A stretch of DNA of 45,909 nucleotides from VMCP01 sp964527775 (lineage in GTDB: Bacteria > Bacteroidota > Bacteroidia > NS11-12g > UBA955): contig CAZGQS010000017.1 of the NCBI GenBank assembly GCA_964527775.1, positions 1-45,909 on the forward strand, in the 5' to 3' direction. A model generated the notes under the pieces. It made no database searches and was not told the origin of the DNA. It saw only the letters and a list, made by a program, of their open reading frames with translations. The stretch's first letter is position 1, and every line of letters starts with the position of its first letter. The translations under genes were made by a program, and so were the position numbers. Positions 24,465 to 31,925 of the stretch are shown piece by piece.

Positions 24465-25526
24465 ATGAAAATCTTAATCACCGGTGGTTCTGGCTTTGTT
24501 GGAAGTAATTTATGCATCCAATTAAAGACGAAAAACCCAGCCTATCATATTGTTGCATTAGATAACTTGCGCCGAAGGGGTTCAGAATTGAATTTGAATC
24601 GACTGAAGGCCGCAGGTGTAGAGTTTGTTCACGGAGATATCAGAAATTCTGAAGATTTATCAGAAATTAAAAATGTTGATTTAATCATTGATGCAAGTGC
24701 TGATCCGAGTGTTTTATCTGGAATAGACAGTGCTGTTTACCCACTGTTGAATACCAACTTGATAGGAAGCATTCATTTATTGGAGTTTGCAGTTAGACAG
24801 AATGCGAAATTGATTTTCCTGTCAACGAGCCGAGTTTATCCAGTAAAAACCATTGAATCGTTGAATTTTGAAGAAACGGAGACTCGTTTTTCTTGGACGG
24901 ATGAACAAATAGTAAATGGTGTGAGCAGTTGTGGATTGACTGAGGATTTTCCTTTGAAAGGCAGCCGCTCGTTTTATGGAGCAACGAAATTGGCTTCGGA
25001 ATTATTGATTGAAGAGTATTGCGAGTTCAAGGGATTGAAGGCTATTGTAAATCGTTGTGGAGTTTTAAGCGGTCCGTGGCAAATGGGCAAAATTGATCAG
25101 GGTGTACTTTTGTTGTGGCTTTCGAGGCATTACTTTAAAGGGCAACTATCTTATATTGGATACGGAGGAACAGGAAAACAAACCAGAGACGTCTTGCACA
25201 TAGATGATTTGGCTGAATTGATAGACCTTCAAATCAAGCAGTTCGATACATTTGCTGGTGAAGTGTTTAACGTGGGAGGTTCAAAGGAGATTAGTTTCTC
25301 GTTGAGAGAGTTAACGGAAATTTGTCAGAAAGTTACGGGAAATACCATACCCGTAAATCCTCAGCTCCAAAATCGAGCGGCAGATTTAAGAATTTACATG
25401 GGAGACAACCAAAAAATTACGAATCTCTGCGGTTGGAGGCCAAAAAGATCAGTTGAAACCATTGTTTCAGATTCTTTTGAATGGCTGAGAGCAAATGAAA
25501 AAACAGTAAAAACGATTTTTGAATGA
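24465..25526 (+). CDS. NAD-dependent sugar-nucleotide epimerase/dehydratase (CDP-paratose 2-epimerase-like)
   Basis: A 353-residue extended short-chain dehydrogenase/reductase. The NAD-binding Rossmann motif GGSGFVGSN is at residues 7-15, LDNLRRRGSELNL follows the second strand, and SRSFYGATKLASE (about 166-178) contains the catalytic YxxxK. The YP(V)K and GVLSGPWQMGKIDQG segments recall the CDP-paratose/CDP-tyvelose epimerase branch (RfbE-like). It would modify a nucleotide-activated sugar for a surface glycan; the exact substrate is unproven. The next epimerase gene starts within its stop (ATGA overlap, 25523-25526), so the two are coupled. Confidence 0.82.
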   Translation: MKILITGGSGFVGSNLCIQLKTKNPAYHIVALDNLRRRGSELNLNRLKAAGVEFVHGDIRNSEDLSEIKNVDLIIDASADPSVLSGIDSAVYPLLNTNLIGSIHLLEFAVRQNAKLIFLSTSRVYPVKTIESLNFEETETRFSWTDEQIVNGVSSCGLTEDFPLKGSRSFYGATKLASELLIEEYCEFKGLKAIVNRCGVLSGPWQMGKIDQGVLLLWLSRHYFKGQLSYIGYGGTGKQTRDVLHIDDLAELIDLQIKQFDTFAGEVFNVGGSKEISFSLRELTEICQKVTGNTIPVNPQLQNRAADLRIYMGDNQKITNLCGWRPKRSVETIVSDSFEWLRANEKTVKTIFE

Positions 25527-26343
25527 ATATAGCATTGGTTACAGGTTCTAGCGGACTTATTGGCGGTGAGAGCGTTGATTTTTTAGCACCCAAGTTTGAT
25601 AAAGTTATTGGAATAGACAATAATTTAAGATCCTACTTTTTTGGGCAAGGTGCCTCCACGAATTGGAACAGAGATAGACTGACTCAAACTCACGATAATT
25701 TTGAAACCGTAGATGTAGATATACGTTCATACGAAAAACTGGAAGAGTTGTTCAAAGAATACGGAAGCGATATTAAGTTGATTGTTCATACGGCGGCCCA
25801 ACCTAGTCACGATTGGGCGGCAAAGGAGCCATTAACAGACTTCGGTGTGAATGCCATTGGAACTTTGAATTTATTGGAACTTACAAGAAATTACTGTTCC
25901 GAGGCGGTGTTTATTTTCACTTCGACTAACAAGGTTTACGGAGATACGCCAAATTATCTGCCTTTGATTGAAACAGATATGCGTTTCGAGATTGATTCCA
26001 ATCACGCCTATTTTGAGCATGGAATTGATGAAAATATGAGTATTGACCAAAGCAAGCACTCTGTTTTTGGAGCTTCAAAGGTAGCCGCAGATATTATGGT
26101 ACAGGAATACGGCAAGTATTTTGGTATTAAAACCGGCATATTTAGAGGCGGATGTTTAACAGGTCCGAATCACACAGGAGCGCAGCTGCATGGATTTTTA
26201 TCGTATTTGATGAATTGCGCCATTAAAAAAGAGCATTACACCATTTTTGGATATAAAGGCAAACAAGTCAGAGACAATATTCACAGTTATGATTTGGTGA
26301 ACATGTTCTGGCATTTCTATCAAAATCCAAAACCCGGTGAAGT
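25523..26343 (+). CDS. Second NAD-dependent sugar-nucleotide epimerase, 3' end lost in gap
   Basis: At least 273 residues are visible before the gap. The Rossmann motif GSSGLIGGES is at 8-17, HTAAQPSHDWA (about 89-99) follows, TSTNKVYGDTPN (about 133) and HSVFGASKVAAD (about 174-185) make up the active-site region. In the last the usual Tyr of YxxxK is Phe in FGASK, as I recall in CDP-tyvelose 2-epimerase-like proteins. RGGCLTGPNHTGAQLHGFLS and GKQVRDNIHSYDL are also characteristic. About 70 C-terminal residues are missing. It overlaps the previous gene by 4 nt and was probably followed by the GT2 gene. Confidence 0.82.
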
Positions 26344-26443
26344 NNNNNNNNNNNNNNNNNNNNNNNNNNNNNNNNNNNNNNNNNNNNNNNNNNNNNNNNN
26401 NNNNNNNNNNNNNNNNNNNNNNNNNNNNNNNNNNNNNNNNNNN
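26344..26443. other. Assembly gap, 100 N, true length probably larger
   Basis: The gap removes the end of an epimerase gene and the start of a glycosyltransferase gene. Together these need roughly 350-450 bases, so 100 N is a placeholder. Confidence 0.95.
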
Positions 26444-27033
26444 CTATTCTTCAAGAATTAAAGAATAGAATCCCCACGTTAAACTTCATCACCAATGAAG
26501 GTCCAAACGGATTTGGTCATGCTATAAGAAAAGGATTGGATCACTTTCAGGGAGATTGTGTTGCCATAGTGATGGCAGATTTGTCTGATAGTCCGAAAGA
26601 CCTGGTAGCATTTTACAACAAAATGGTGACTGATCAGGTAGACTGCGTATTTGGCACACGTTGGAGTAAGGGCGGAAAGACCTATGATTACCCTAAACAC
26701 AAATTGTTGTTGAACAGGGTATTTAACAATGTGATTCGAATTCTTTTTAGAATCCGCTACGACGATTGCACGAATGCCTTTAAACTATACAAGAAGGATA
26801 CCATTAAAGGGCTTCAACCGTTTTTATCGCCTCACTTCAATTTGACCATAGAACTGCCGTTAAAGGCTATTGTAAGAGGATATACGTATACTATTGTTCC
26901 GAATAGTTGGAGAAATAGAACCAGCGGAAAGAGCAACTTAAAAATCAAGGAGATGGGCAGTAGATACTTGTTTATTCTTCTTTACTGTTGGATTGAGAAG
27001 CGTTTAGTTGTGAGAGACTATCGCAAAAAGTAA
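26444..27033 (+). CDS. Family 2 glycosyltransferase, 5' end lost in gap
   Basis: An open frame continues from the gap (first full codon at 26446) for 195 residues. FITNEGPNGFGHAIRKGLDH and CVAIVMADLSDSPKDL match the dolichol-phosphate-mannose-synthase-like GT2 fold, with the DxD-type motif as ADLSD. FGTRWSKGG and DCTNAFKLYKK follow, as in polyprenol-phosphate glycosyltransferases. The first ~60 residues are missing. A hydrophobic stretch (RYLFILLYCWIEK) near the C-terminus may touch the membrane. With the two epimerases it makes a small glycan-building operon. Confidence 0.82.
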
Positions 27034-27062
27034 TCAAATTTGCTTCACCCAACTTAATTTGG

Positions 27063-27070
27063 CAACTTTG
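27063..27070 (+). promoter_or_regulatory. -7 box (CAACTTTG) of the DUF3822 gene
   Basis: CAACTTTG, one base off the consensus, ends 4 nt before the GTG at 27075 and supports that start. Confidence 0.55.
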
Positions 27071-27074
27071 CGTT

Positions 27075-27788
27075 GTGAAACCTTATGTTTATCAAAGCGT
27101 CTATGAGCATGAAGTTGCGGCCGTTTTTGCCGTTGCTTACGATGGTTTGTTTCATGCCGTTGGCGTGGGAAATTCTGGGGTTATATGCAGACATTGGGTC
27201 ATGGAAAAGTCTGATTTTGGACTTATAAAAGACATTCCAAAGCCCATGATGGCCGTTTGGAAAGAGCCTGTGACCTTGGTACCAGCGCAGTTTATAGGTG
27301 TTAAACCTCCCGATGCTGAGTTTGACTCAATGGTTACACTGAATGACGAGGCTTTTCTTTGCTACAAAGGTAAAAACAGGCAACATCTGTTTCAGTCATA
27401 CCTTCATAAAGCGCAAATGGTAGCTGCAAAATATCCGTGTTTGGTATTTTTTTGGTGCTTGAATGACTGTGTTTATTTATCGGTGTTTGATGGCGGTAAA
27501 TTGCTGTTTGCCAATGTTTTTGAAGTAAATAAGAAAGAAGAGATTGTATATTTTGTTTTGGCCGTAGCCCGAGATTGTGGGTTTGATTCCAAACCCTTTA
27601 CCTTATTGGGTGATGCTGATGACAGCCATATGAATGAGTTGCATGCTGATTTCGAAAAACTATCTGTTGAGCTGATTCATCTAAACAGAGAACCCCTTTA
27701 TGCGGGGTGCAATGACGCTCCCGATGCTCATGTAGCCAATTTATTGTCGTTTTTAGGGGGATGCGAATTCCCGAGAGACTATAACTAA
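27075..27788 (+). CDS. DUF3822 family protein
   Basis: A 237-residue protein starting with GTG. In Bacteroidota, DUF3822 proteins are regularly encoded just upstream of rsmD and coaD, as here. The visible features fit: a central FFWCLNDCVYLSVFDGGKLL (about 135-154) and an alternating strand-helix pattern suggesting an actin-like/ASKHA-type ATPase fold, though no phosphate-binding motif is convincing. The function is unknown. It is 7 nt upstream of rsmD, so the two are likely co-transcribed. Confidence 0.78.
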   Translation: MKPYVYQSVYEHEVAAVFAVAYDGLFHAVGVGNSGVICRHWVMEKSDFGLIKDIPKPMMAVWKEPVTLVPAQFIGVKPPDAEFDSMVTLNDEAFLCYKGKNRQHLFQSYLHKAQMVAAKYPCLVFFWCLNDCVYLSVFDGGKLLFANVFEVNKKEEIVYFVLAVARDCGFDSKPFTLLGDADDSHMNELHADFEKLSVELIHLNREPLYAGCNDAPDAHVANLLSFLGGCEFPRDYN

Positions 27789-27795
27789 TCTTTAA

Positions 27796-28314
27796 ATGAG
27801 AGTAACCGGCGGAAAGTTTAAGGGCCACCCCTTGCCCATGAAATTCGCTTCACATGTTAGGCCGTCTACCGATAAGATGCGCGAAAGTATGTTTAATATG
27901 CTGGCGAATCAGTTGGATTTTGAGGAGTTGAGTGTGTTGGACTTGTTTTCGGGATCGGGAATTATTGCCCTGGAGTTCATAAGTAGGGGTGCTATGAGAG
28001 TGGTTTCTGTTGATTTGGACGGAAAAAATATCCAACACCAAAAGAAAATCAAAGAAGAGAAACAATGCCTACAATGGGAAATCATGAAGGCTGATGTTTT
28101 TAAGTATTTGCAAAATTCACAAGAAAAGTATGACTTGATTTTTGCAGATCCTCCATATGCCATGCCAAATCTACAAAATTTGGTGTCTTTGGTTCGTCCG
28201 CATTTGAATGACGATGGAATATTTCTTTTCGAGCATCAACCGCGATTGGTCTTTGATCCGCCGCCGGCGAGAGAGAAGGATTATGGAAGCAGTAAATTGA
28301 GCATTTTTGAGTAA
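27796..28314 (+). CDS. rsmD: 16S rRNA (guanine(966)-N(2))-methyltransferase RsmD
   Basis: A 172-residue SAM-dependent methyltransferase that modifies G966 of 16S rRNA in the small subunit. MRVTGGKFKGHPL and VRPSTDKMRESMFNML form the family N-terminus, VLDLFSGSGIIALEFISRGA (about 50-69) is the SAM-binding motif I, and FADPPYAMP (about 116-124) is catalytic motif IV. It stands between DUF3822 and coaD, a conserved order. Confidence 0.92.
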   Translation: MRVTGGKFKGHPLPMKFASHVRPSTDKMRESMFNMLANQLDFEELSVLDLFSGSGIIALEFISRGAMRVVSVDLDGKNIQHQKKIKEEKQCLQWEIMKADVFKYLQNSQEKYDLIFADPPYAMPNLQNLVSLVRPHLNDDGIFLFEHQPRLVFDPPPAREKDYGSSKLSIFE

Positions 28315-28327
28315 TATTGTTAAGAAA

Positions 28328-28794
28328 ATGAAAAGAATTGCGGTTTTCCCAGGTACATTTGACCCTGTAACCAAAGGGCATGTAGACATAGTTGTACGTG
28401 GGGCCAAGCTTTTTGATGAAGTTATTGTTGCCATTGGAATCAACACCAAAAAGGCTATGTTGTTTGATTTAGAACAGCGCACCAAATGGCTCGAAGAGTC
28501 TTTTCAACATGTACCCAATGTTCGCATTGAGCACTATGAAGGTTTAACGGTAGAATATTGCAAATCTGTTGGGGCTCAATTTCTACTCAGGGGCCTACGC
28601 AACGGTACTGACTTTGATTACGAATCACACATTGCGCAATTAAATAAAAGCCTCAATGAAGACATAGAAACGGTCTTCATTTTAAGTTCCCCAGAACTGG
28701 GTTATATCTCTAGTACATTGGTTAGAGATTTGATCATCCATAAAGGAGATTATCAAAAGTTTATACCATTTCAGTCTTTGGGCATTGGGCTTTA
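28328..28794 (+). CDS. coaD: Phosphopantetheine adenylyltransferase, 3' end at gap
   Basis: CoaD transfers AMP from ATP to 4'-phosphopantetheine, the penultimate step of CoA synthesis. 155 residues are visible and almost the whole enzyme is present. The start at 28328 gives MKRIAVFPGTFDPVTKGHVD, holding the TxGH-type nucleotide motif (TKGH). RGLRNGTDFDYE (about 88-99) and SSTLVRDLI (about 130-138) are the other conserved sites. Only the last few codons are lost in the gap at 28795. rsmD ends 13 nt upstream. Confidence 0.93.
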
Positions 28795-28894
28795 NNNNNN
28801 NNNNNNNNNNNNNNNNNNNNNNNNNNNNNNNNNNNNNNNNNNNNNNNNNNNNNNNNNNNNNNNNNNNNNNNNNNNNNNNNNNNNNNNNNNNNNN
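28795..28894. other. Assembly gap, 100 N, next to heptamer repeats
   Basis: The gap lies between coaD and a heptamer-repeat array. The repeat is a probable cause of the assembly break, and the gap may hide more units. Positions 28795-29106 hold no gene. Confidence 0.95.
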
Positions 28895-28950
28895 GAGACT
28901 TTGTGACTTAGAGACTTACGCGTTGCGCCTGTGGCGCTGCTGATGGCTAG
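28895..28950. repeat. Weak extension of the heptamer array
   Basis: These 56 bases equal exactly eight 7-mers, in phase with the array that follows. The first three (GAGACTT, TGTGACT, TAGAGAC) resemble array units; the rest do not clearly. No gene is seen. Confidence 0.4.
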
Positions 28951-29125
28951 TTTAGAGTTTAGAATTTAGAGTTTAGAGTTTAGAGTGTAGAGTGCAGAGT
29001 GCAGAGTGCAGAGAGACTCAACTATAAACCCTCAACTCTAGACCTTCCTTTTGACCGCTGACGCCTGAAAGCTGACCGCTGATCACCGAAAACCGAAAAC
29101 CGATCACTAACCACTAACCACCAAG
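28951..29125. repeat. Degenerate 7-bp tandem repeat array, 25 units in perfect register
   Basis: The 175 bases split into 25 consecutive 7-mers without one inserted or deleted base. The units drift through subfamilies: TTTAGAG (positions 28951-28985), TGCAGAG (28993-29013), mixed ACYCTNA-like units, CGCTGAC/GCCTGAA (29056-29083), AACCGAA (29084-29104) and CACTAAC (29105-29118). The sixth base is A in 22 of 25 units and C in the other three. The right end enters the Nudix gene. Heptameric short tandem repeats (STRR) are known from cyanobacteria; I do not know a named family for this one. Confidence 0.88.
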
Positions 29126-29739
29126 TGCTTTTTAATAATATCGTGGATGCTGTTGTAAGACTGGAATTCTGAAGATTCGAACCAGTCAAGAGGAGCAAAT
29201 TTGGCTTCGGTGATGCCTTCTTCTTCTTGTGGTTTTAACGGGGCAGTACCGCTGCTGTTCATTCGGTACCAGTGTGTTTCTTTTAGTAGGATGACGTTGT
29301 CTTCGTAATAGGCGTGATAGGTTTCGCCAATTTTTTCGGAGATATTGAGATGATTGATGCCGGTTTCTTCCATCACTTCGCGAAGGGCGGCGGCAATTTG
29401 ATCTTCGTGGCGTTCAATTTTACCTTTTGGAAGATCCCACACACCATTGCGTTTGATAGTAAGTAGTTCGTTATTTTTATTGAAAACCAAACCTCCTGCG
29501 GCTTGAATTACGGTGTAATCTTCAATGAACTCTTTAAGGGTTTCTTGCGGCTCTGGCGTCATCAAACCGAAGGTCATGGGTTTACCCAAGGCCTCGCTAG
29601 AAATGAGGATGTTAAAACTTTTATGGATTTCATCATCACCTATGAAATAAAAGTTAGGAATGCCTTTGAGAGCATCCAGAGAATCTGTGATGATCAACGC
29701 ACCCTCATTGAAGTAGATTTTGTAAGTTTGCGGCTCCAT
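29107..29739 (-). CDS. Nudix hydrolase
   Basis: A 210-residue protein. The Nudix box is complete: GKIERHEDQIAAALREVMEE continuing with TGI (about residues 125-147), which binds the metal and cleaves nucleoside-diphosphate-linked compounds. About 90 residues precede the Nudix domain without a motif I recognise. The substrate is unknown. The last codons and the stop (LVVSG*) are formed by heptamer-repeat sequence, so the original C-terminus may have been replaced. Its start codon overlaps that of the divergent pyrE by 2 nt. Confidence 0.9.
   Translation of the reverse strand: MEPQTYKIYFNEGALIITDSLDALKGIPNFYFIGDDEIHKSFNILISSEALGKPMTFGLMTPEPQETLKEFIEDYTVIQAAGGLVFNKNNELLTIKRNGVWDLPKGKIERHEDQIAAALREVMEETGINHLNISEKIGETYHAYYEDNVILLKETHWYRMNSSGTAPLKPQEEEGITEAKFAPLDWFESSEFQSYNSIHDIIKKHLVVSG
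29723..29730 (+). promoter_or_regulatory. -7 box (TAAGTTTG) of pyrE, inside the Nudix gene
   Basis: TAAGTTTG ends 7 nt before the pyrE ATG at 29738 and lies within the first codons of the minus-strand Nudix gene. Confidence 0.55.
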
Positions 29740-30373
29740 GTCTCACGAAAGTGCAAAATTAGCAAAATTTCTCCTGGAAATAAAGGCCGTTAAGTTATCT
29801 CCAAGGAATCCTTTTACCTGGACCTCAGGAATTAAATCACCTATCTACTGTGACAACCGCACCGTTTTGTCGTATCCGGAGGTAAGAAACTTTGTAGCTG
29901 ATTCCTTGGCTGCAATGGTAAAAGAACATTTTCCGGAGGTTGACCGGTTGGCAGGAATTGCCACCGCAGGAATTGCTCACGGCGTCTTAGCCGCTGACAG
30001 ATTGAATATGTCGTACTGCTATGTGCGTCCGGAGCCCAAAAAACACGGACTGAAAAATCAGGTAGAAGGACATATGAACGAAGGCGACAAAGTGGTGTTG
30101 ATTGAAGATTTAGTGTCCACCGGAAAAAGCTCCATGCAGGCGGTTGAAGGGGTGAGAAACGAAGGCGGAGTGGTTATTGGAGTGCTGGCGTTGTTCAGTT
30201 ACGGATTTGCAGACGCACACAAACGTTTTGCAGACGAAGGTATTCCTCTCTACACCATTTCTAATTTGAATGTGTTGAGCGAAGTTGCGGCGAAGGAAGG
30301 ATTCATTTCGGGTGAAGACATTGAAATGGTGCAGCAGTTTGCTAAAGATCCCCATTCTTGGGGAAATGTTTAA
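29738..30373 (+). CDS. pyrE: Orotate phosphoribosyltransferase
   Basis: PyrE joins orotate and PRPP to make OMP in pyrimidine synthesis. The 211-residue length and motifs fit: NPFTWTSGIKSPIYCDNR (about 23-40), AGIATAGIAHGVLAA (about 72-86), YVRPEPKKHGLKNQVEG and the PRPP-binding motif VVLIEDLVSTGKSS (about 111-124). The start at 29738 shares two bases with the divergent Nudix start. The 3' end overlaps the convergent AlkD-like gene by 32 nt. Confidence 0.94.
   Translation: MSHESAKLAKFLLEIKAVKLSPRNPFTWTSGIKSPIYCDNRTVLSYPEVRNFVADSLAAMVKEHFPEVDRLAGIATAGIAHGVLAADRLNMSYCYVRPEPKKHGLKNQVEGHMNEGDKVVLIEDLVSTGKSSMQAVEGVRNEGGVVIGVLALFSYGFADAHKRFADEGIPLYTISNLNVLSEVAAKEGFISGEDIEMVQQFAKDPHSWGNV
29754..29761 (-). 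promoter_or_regulatory. -7 box (TAATTTTG) of the Nudix gene, inside pyrE
   Basis: On the minus strand TAATTTTG ends 14 nt before the Nudix ATG at 29739. It lies within codons 6-8 of pyrE. Confidence 0.55.
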
Positions 30374-31034
30374 GCGCTTCACGCCTAGAAAGTGGCTTTA
30401 GCTGATATTTGGAAACAAAGTCAACCACCCAATGTGGGTTAATTTTGGCATATTGCCTTAAGGCCCAACCGATGGCTTTTTGGTGGAAGAATTCTTTGGA
30501 GTTTAGATGAGGTAGAATGGCAAATTCTAGCCAATCGGTTTGAGTGTTTTTGCCGTATTTGAGTTGGCAAATGATGGCGCTACGATTCAACCACATGTTT
30601 TCGGAAGCAGTGTAAATTTCTATGGTTGATTCGAATTTAGAGGGATGTTTTTTCAGAAACGCACCCAAATGACTCCCGGCTAACATGTCAACGGTATCCC
30701 ACCAACTTTTTTGGGTGATCAAATGAGTGAAAAATTCAATTTCGTTGGAAGAAAAGGTTTTTAGAGCTTTAGGAAATAGATCTAGTGCGCAGTATTGAAA
30801 TTCTCTTTCGGGTTGTTCCCAGAGTTGGTGAAAAAACAACTTCCACTCGGTTGATGAAAATTGATTTATCTCATCTGATGATGAAATGAAAGATTTTAAA
30901 ACTTCTTTTCTAGCTGGGGAAGGAACGCCCATGAATTGAAAATGGTTTTTCATGTATGCCTCCATTCCGGCTCGTTTTTCTGGAACGATGGAGCTTTTTA
31001 AATGCGATCGTAGATTTTCAATGTGGTATTCCAT
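30342..31034 (-). CDS. DNA alkylation repair protein, AlkD-like HEAT-repeat glycosylase
   Basis: A 230-residue all-helical protein with the layout of the DNA_alkylation_repair family (AlkC/AlkD), which removes alkylated bases without flipping them. Recognisable parts: MGVPSPARKEVLKSF near residue 35, WEQPEREFQYCALDLF (about 70-85), WWDTVDMLAGSHLGAF (about 110-125), WLNRSAIICQLKYG (about 146) and FFHQKAIGWALRQYAKINP (about 182-200). The Trp/Asp of the WWDTVD stretch corresponds to the substrate-binding region. It overlaps pyrE by 32 nt at the 3' end and is divergent from the DUF4197 gene. Confidence 0.85.
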   Translation of the reverse strand: MEYHIENLRSHLKSSIVPEKRAGMEAYMKNHFQFMGVPSPARKEVLKSFISSSDEINQFSSTEWKLFFHQLWEQPEREFQYCALDLFPKALKTFSSNEIEFFTHLITQKSWWDTVDMLAGSHLGAFLKKHPSKFESTIEIYTASENMWLNRSAIICQLKYGKNTQTDWLEFAILPHLNSKEFFHQKAIGWALRQYAKINPHWVVDFVSKYQLKPLSRREALKHFPKNGDL

Positions 31035-31113
31035 AGATAAAAAAGAATCTTCGAAAGTAGGGATTTATTCTACGATTGTTGTGTAGATGGTAACGGATTT
31101 GAACGACAGCCGT

Positions 31114-31121
31114 TATATTTG
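31114..31121 (+). promoter_or_regulatory. -7 box (TATATTTG) of the DUF4197 gene
   Basis: TATATTTG ends 4 nt before the ATG at 31126, predicting a leaderless transcript. Confidence 0.7.
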
Positions 31122-31125
31122 AGGT

Positions 31126-31914
31126 ATGATAAAACTTCAACAATTTGGTATTGGTGTTGCCGTACTTTCACTCCTCGCTTTCAGTGCTTGTGACACCATT
31201 CAGCAAGCGGCGCCAGGATTGGCTCAAGAGGCTTTGAATCAAGCACGGAAACCGGCACAAGCGCAGTTGACGGGCGATCAAGCTGCTGGCGGATTGAAAG
31301 ATGCTCTGATTAAAGGGGTGACATCAGGTACTGACAGATTGGGAGTTGCAGGAGCGTTTTCAAAGAATGCCGCAATAAGAATTTTGTTGCCTCCCGAAGT
31401 ACAGAAAATTGAACAAAAGATCAGAGACAATAAAATCTTAAATTCTCTGATTGGAAAAGAACTGGATAAAACCATTGAAGCGATGAACGCGGGTGCTGAG
31501 AAATCTATGGCGTTAGCTGTTCCCGTATTTAAAAATGCCATTACACAAATGTCTTTTGCCGATGCGATGGGCATTTTAACGGGTGGCCAAGGCTCGGCAA
31601 CGCGTTATTTACGTGAAACCAGCGAGCTTCCTTTGCAAGAAAAATTCAAACCCGAAGTAAAAAAAGCGTTAGATGAAGTGTCTCTGGCCAAAATTTGGGA
31701 GCCTGTGGTAACTCAAATCAACAAAAACAAGCGTATTCTTGGTTTGGATGCTGATCTTCAGCCCGATTTAAATCAATACGTTACGGAGAAAGCAACGGCG
31801 GCATTGTTTAAAGAAATTGAGCAAGAAGAGAATTTGATTCGTAAAGATCCAGTTCAGAGAACCACTGAATTACTCAAAAAGGCTTTTGATTACGCTGATA
31901 AAAATCAGAAATAA
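31126..31914 (+). CDS. DUF4197 domain lipoprotein
   Basis: A 262-residue protein. A lipobox FSAC with Cys22 follows a hydrophobic leader, so it is a predicted periplasmic or outer-membrane lipoprotein. The mature part is helical: GLKDALIKGVTSGTDRLG (about 66-83), RILLPPEVQKIEQKIRD and a repeated KxxxxAL pattern, fitting DUF4197, a family of unknown function widespread in Gram-negative bacteria. It has its own leaderless-type promoter and is followed after 11 nt by the TonB-dependent receptor gene. Confidence 0.85.
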   Translation: MIKLQQFGIGVAVLSLLAFSACDTIQQAAPGLAQEALNQARKPAQAQLTGDQAAGGLKDALIKGVTSGTDRLGVAGAFSKNAAIRILLPPEVQKIEQKIRDNKILNSLIGKELDKTIEAMNAGAEKSMALAVPVFKNAITQMSFADAMGILTGGQGSATRYLRETSELPLQEKFKPEVKKALDEVSLAKIWEPVVTQINKNKRILGLDADLQPDLNQYVTEKATAALFKEIEQEENLIRKDPVQRTTELLKKAFDYADKNQK

Positions 31915-31925
31915 ATTCCCAGCGA

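Noticed and set aside
25523..26461. Epimerase frame read through the N gap to a stop at 26461
   Set aside because: The residues after the gap are out of frame with the evident GT2 coding frame, so the tail is an artefact.
28895..29125. Repeat array considered as a CRISPR array or phage attachment site
   Set aside because: Units are 7 bp and contiguous, with no 25-40 bp repeats, no spacers and no cas genes.
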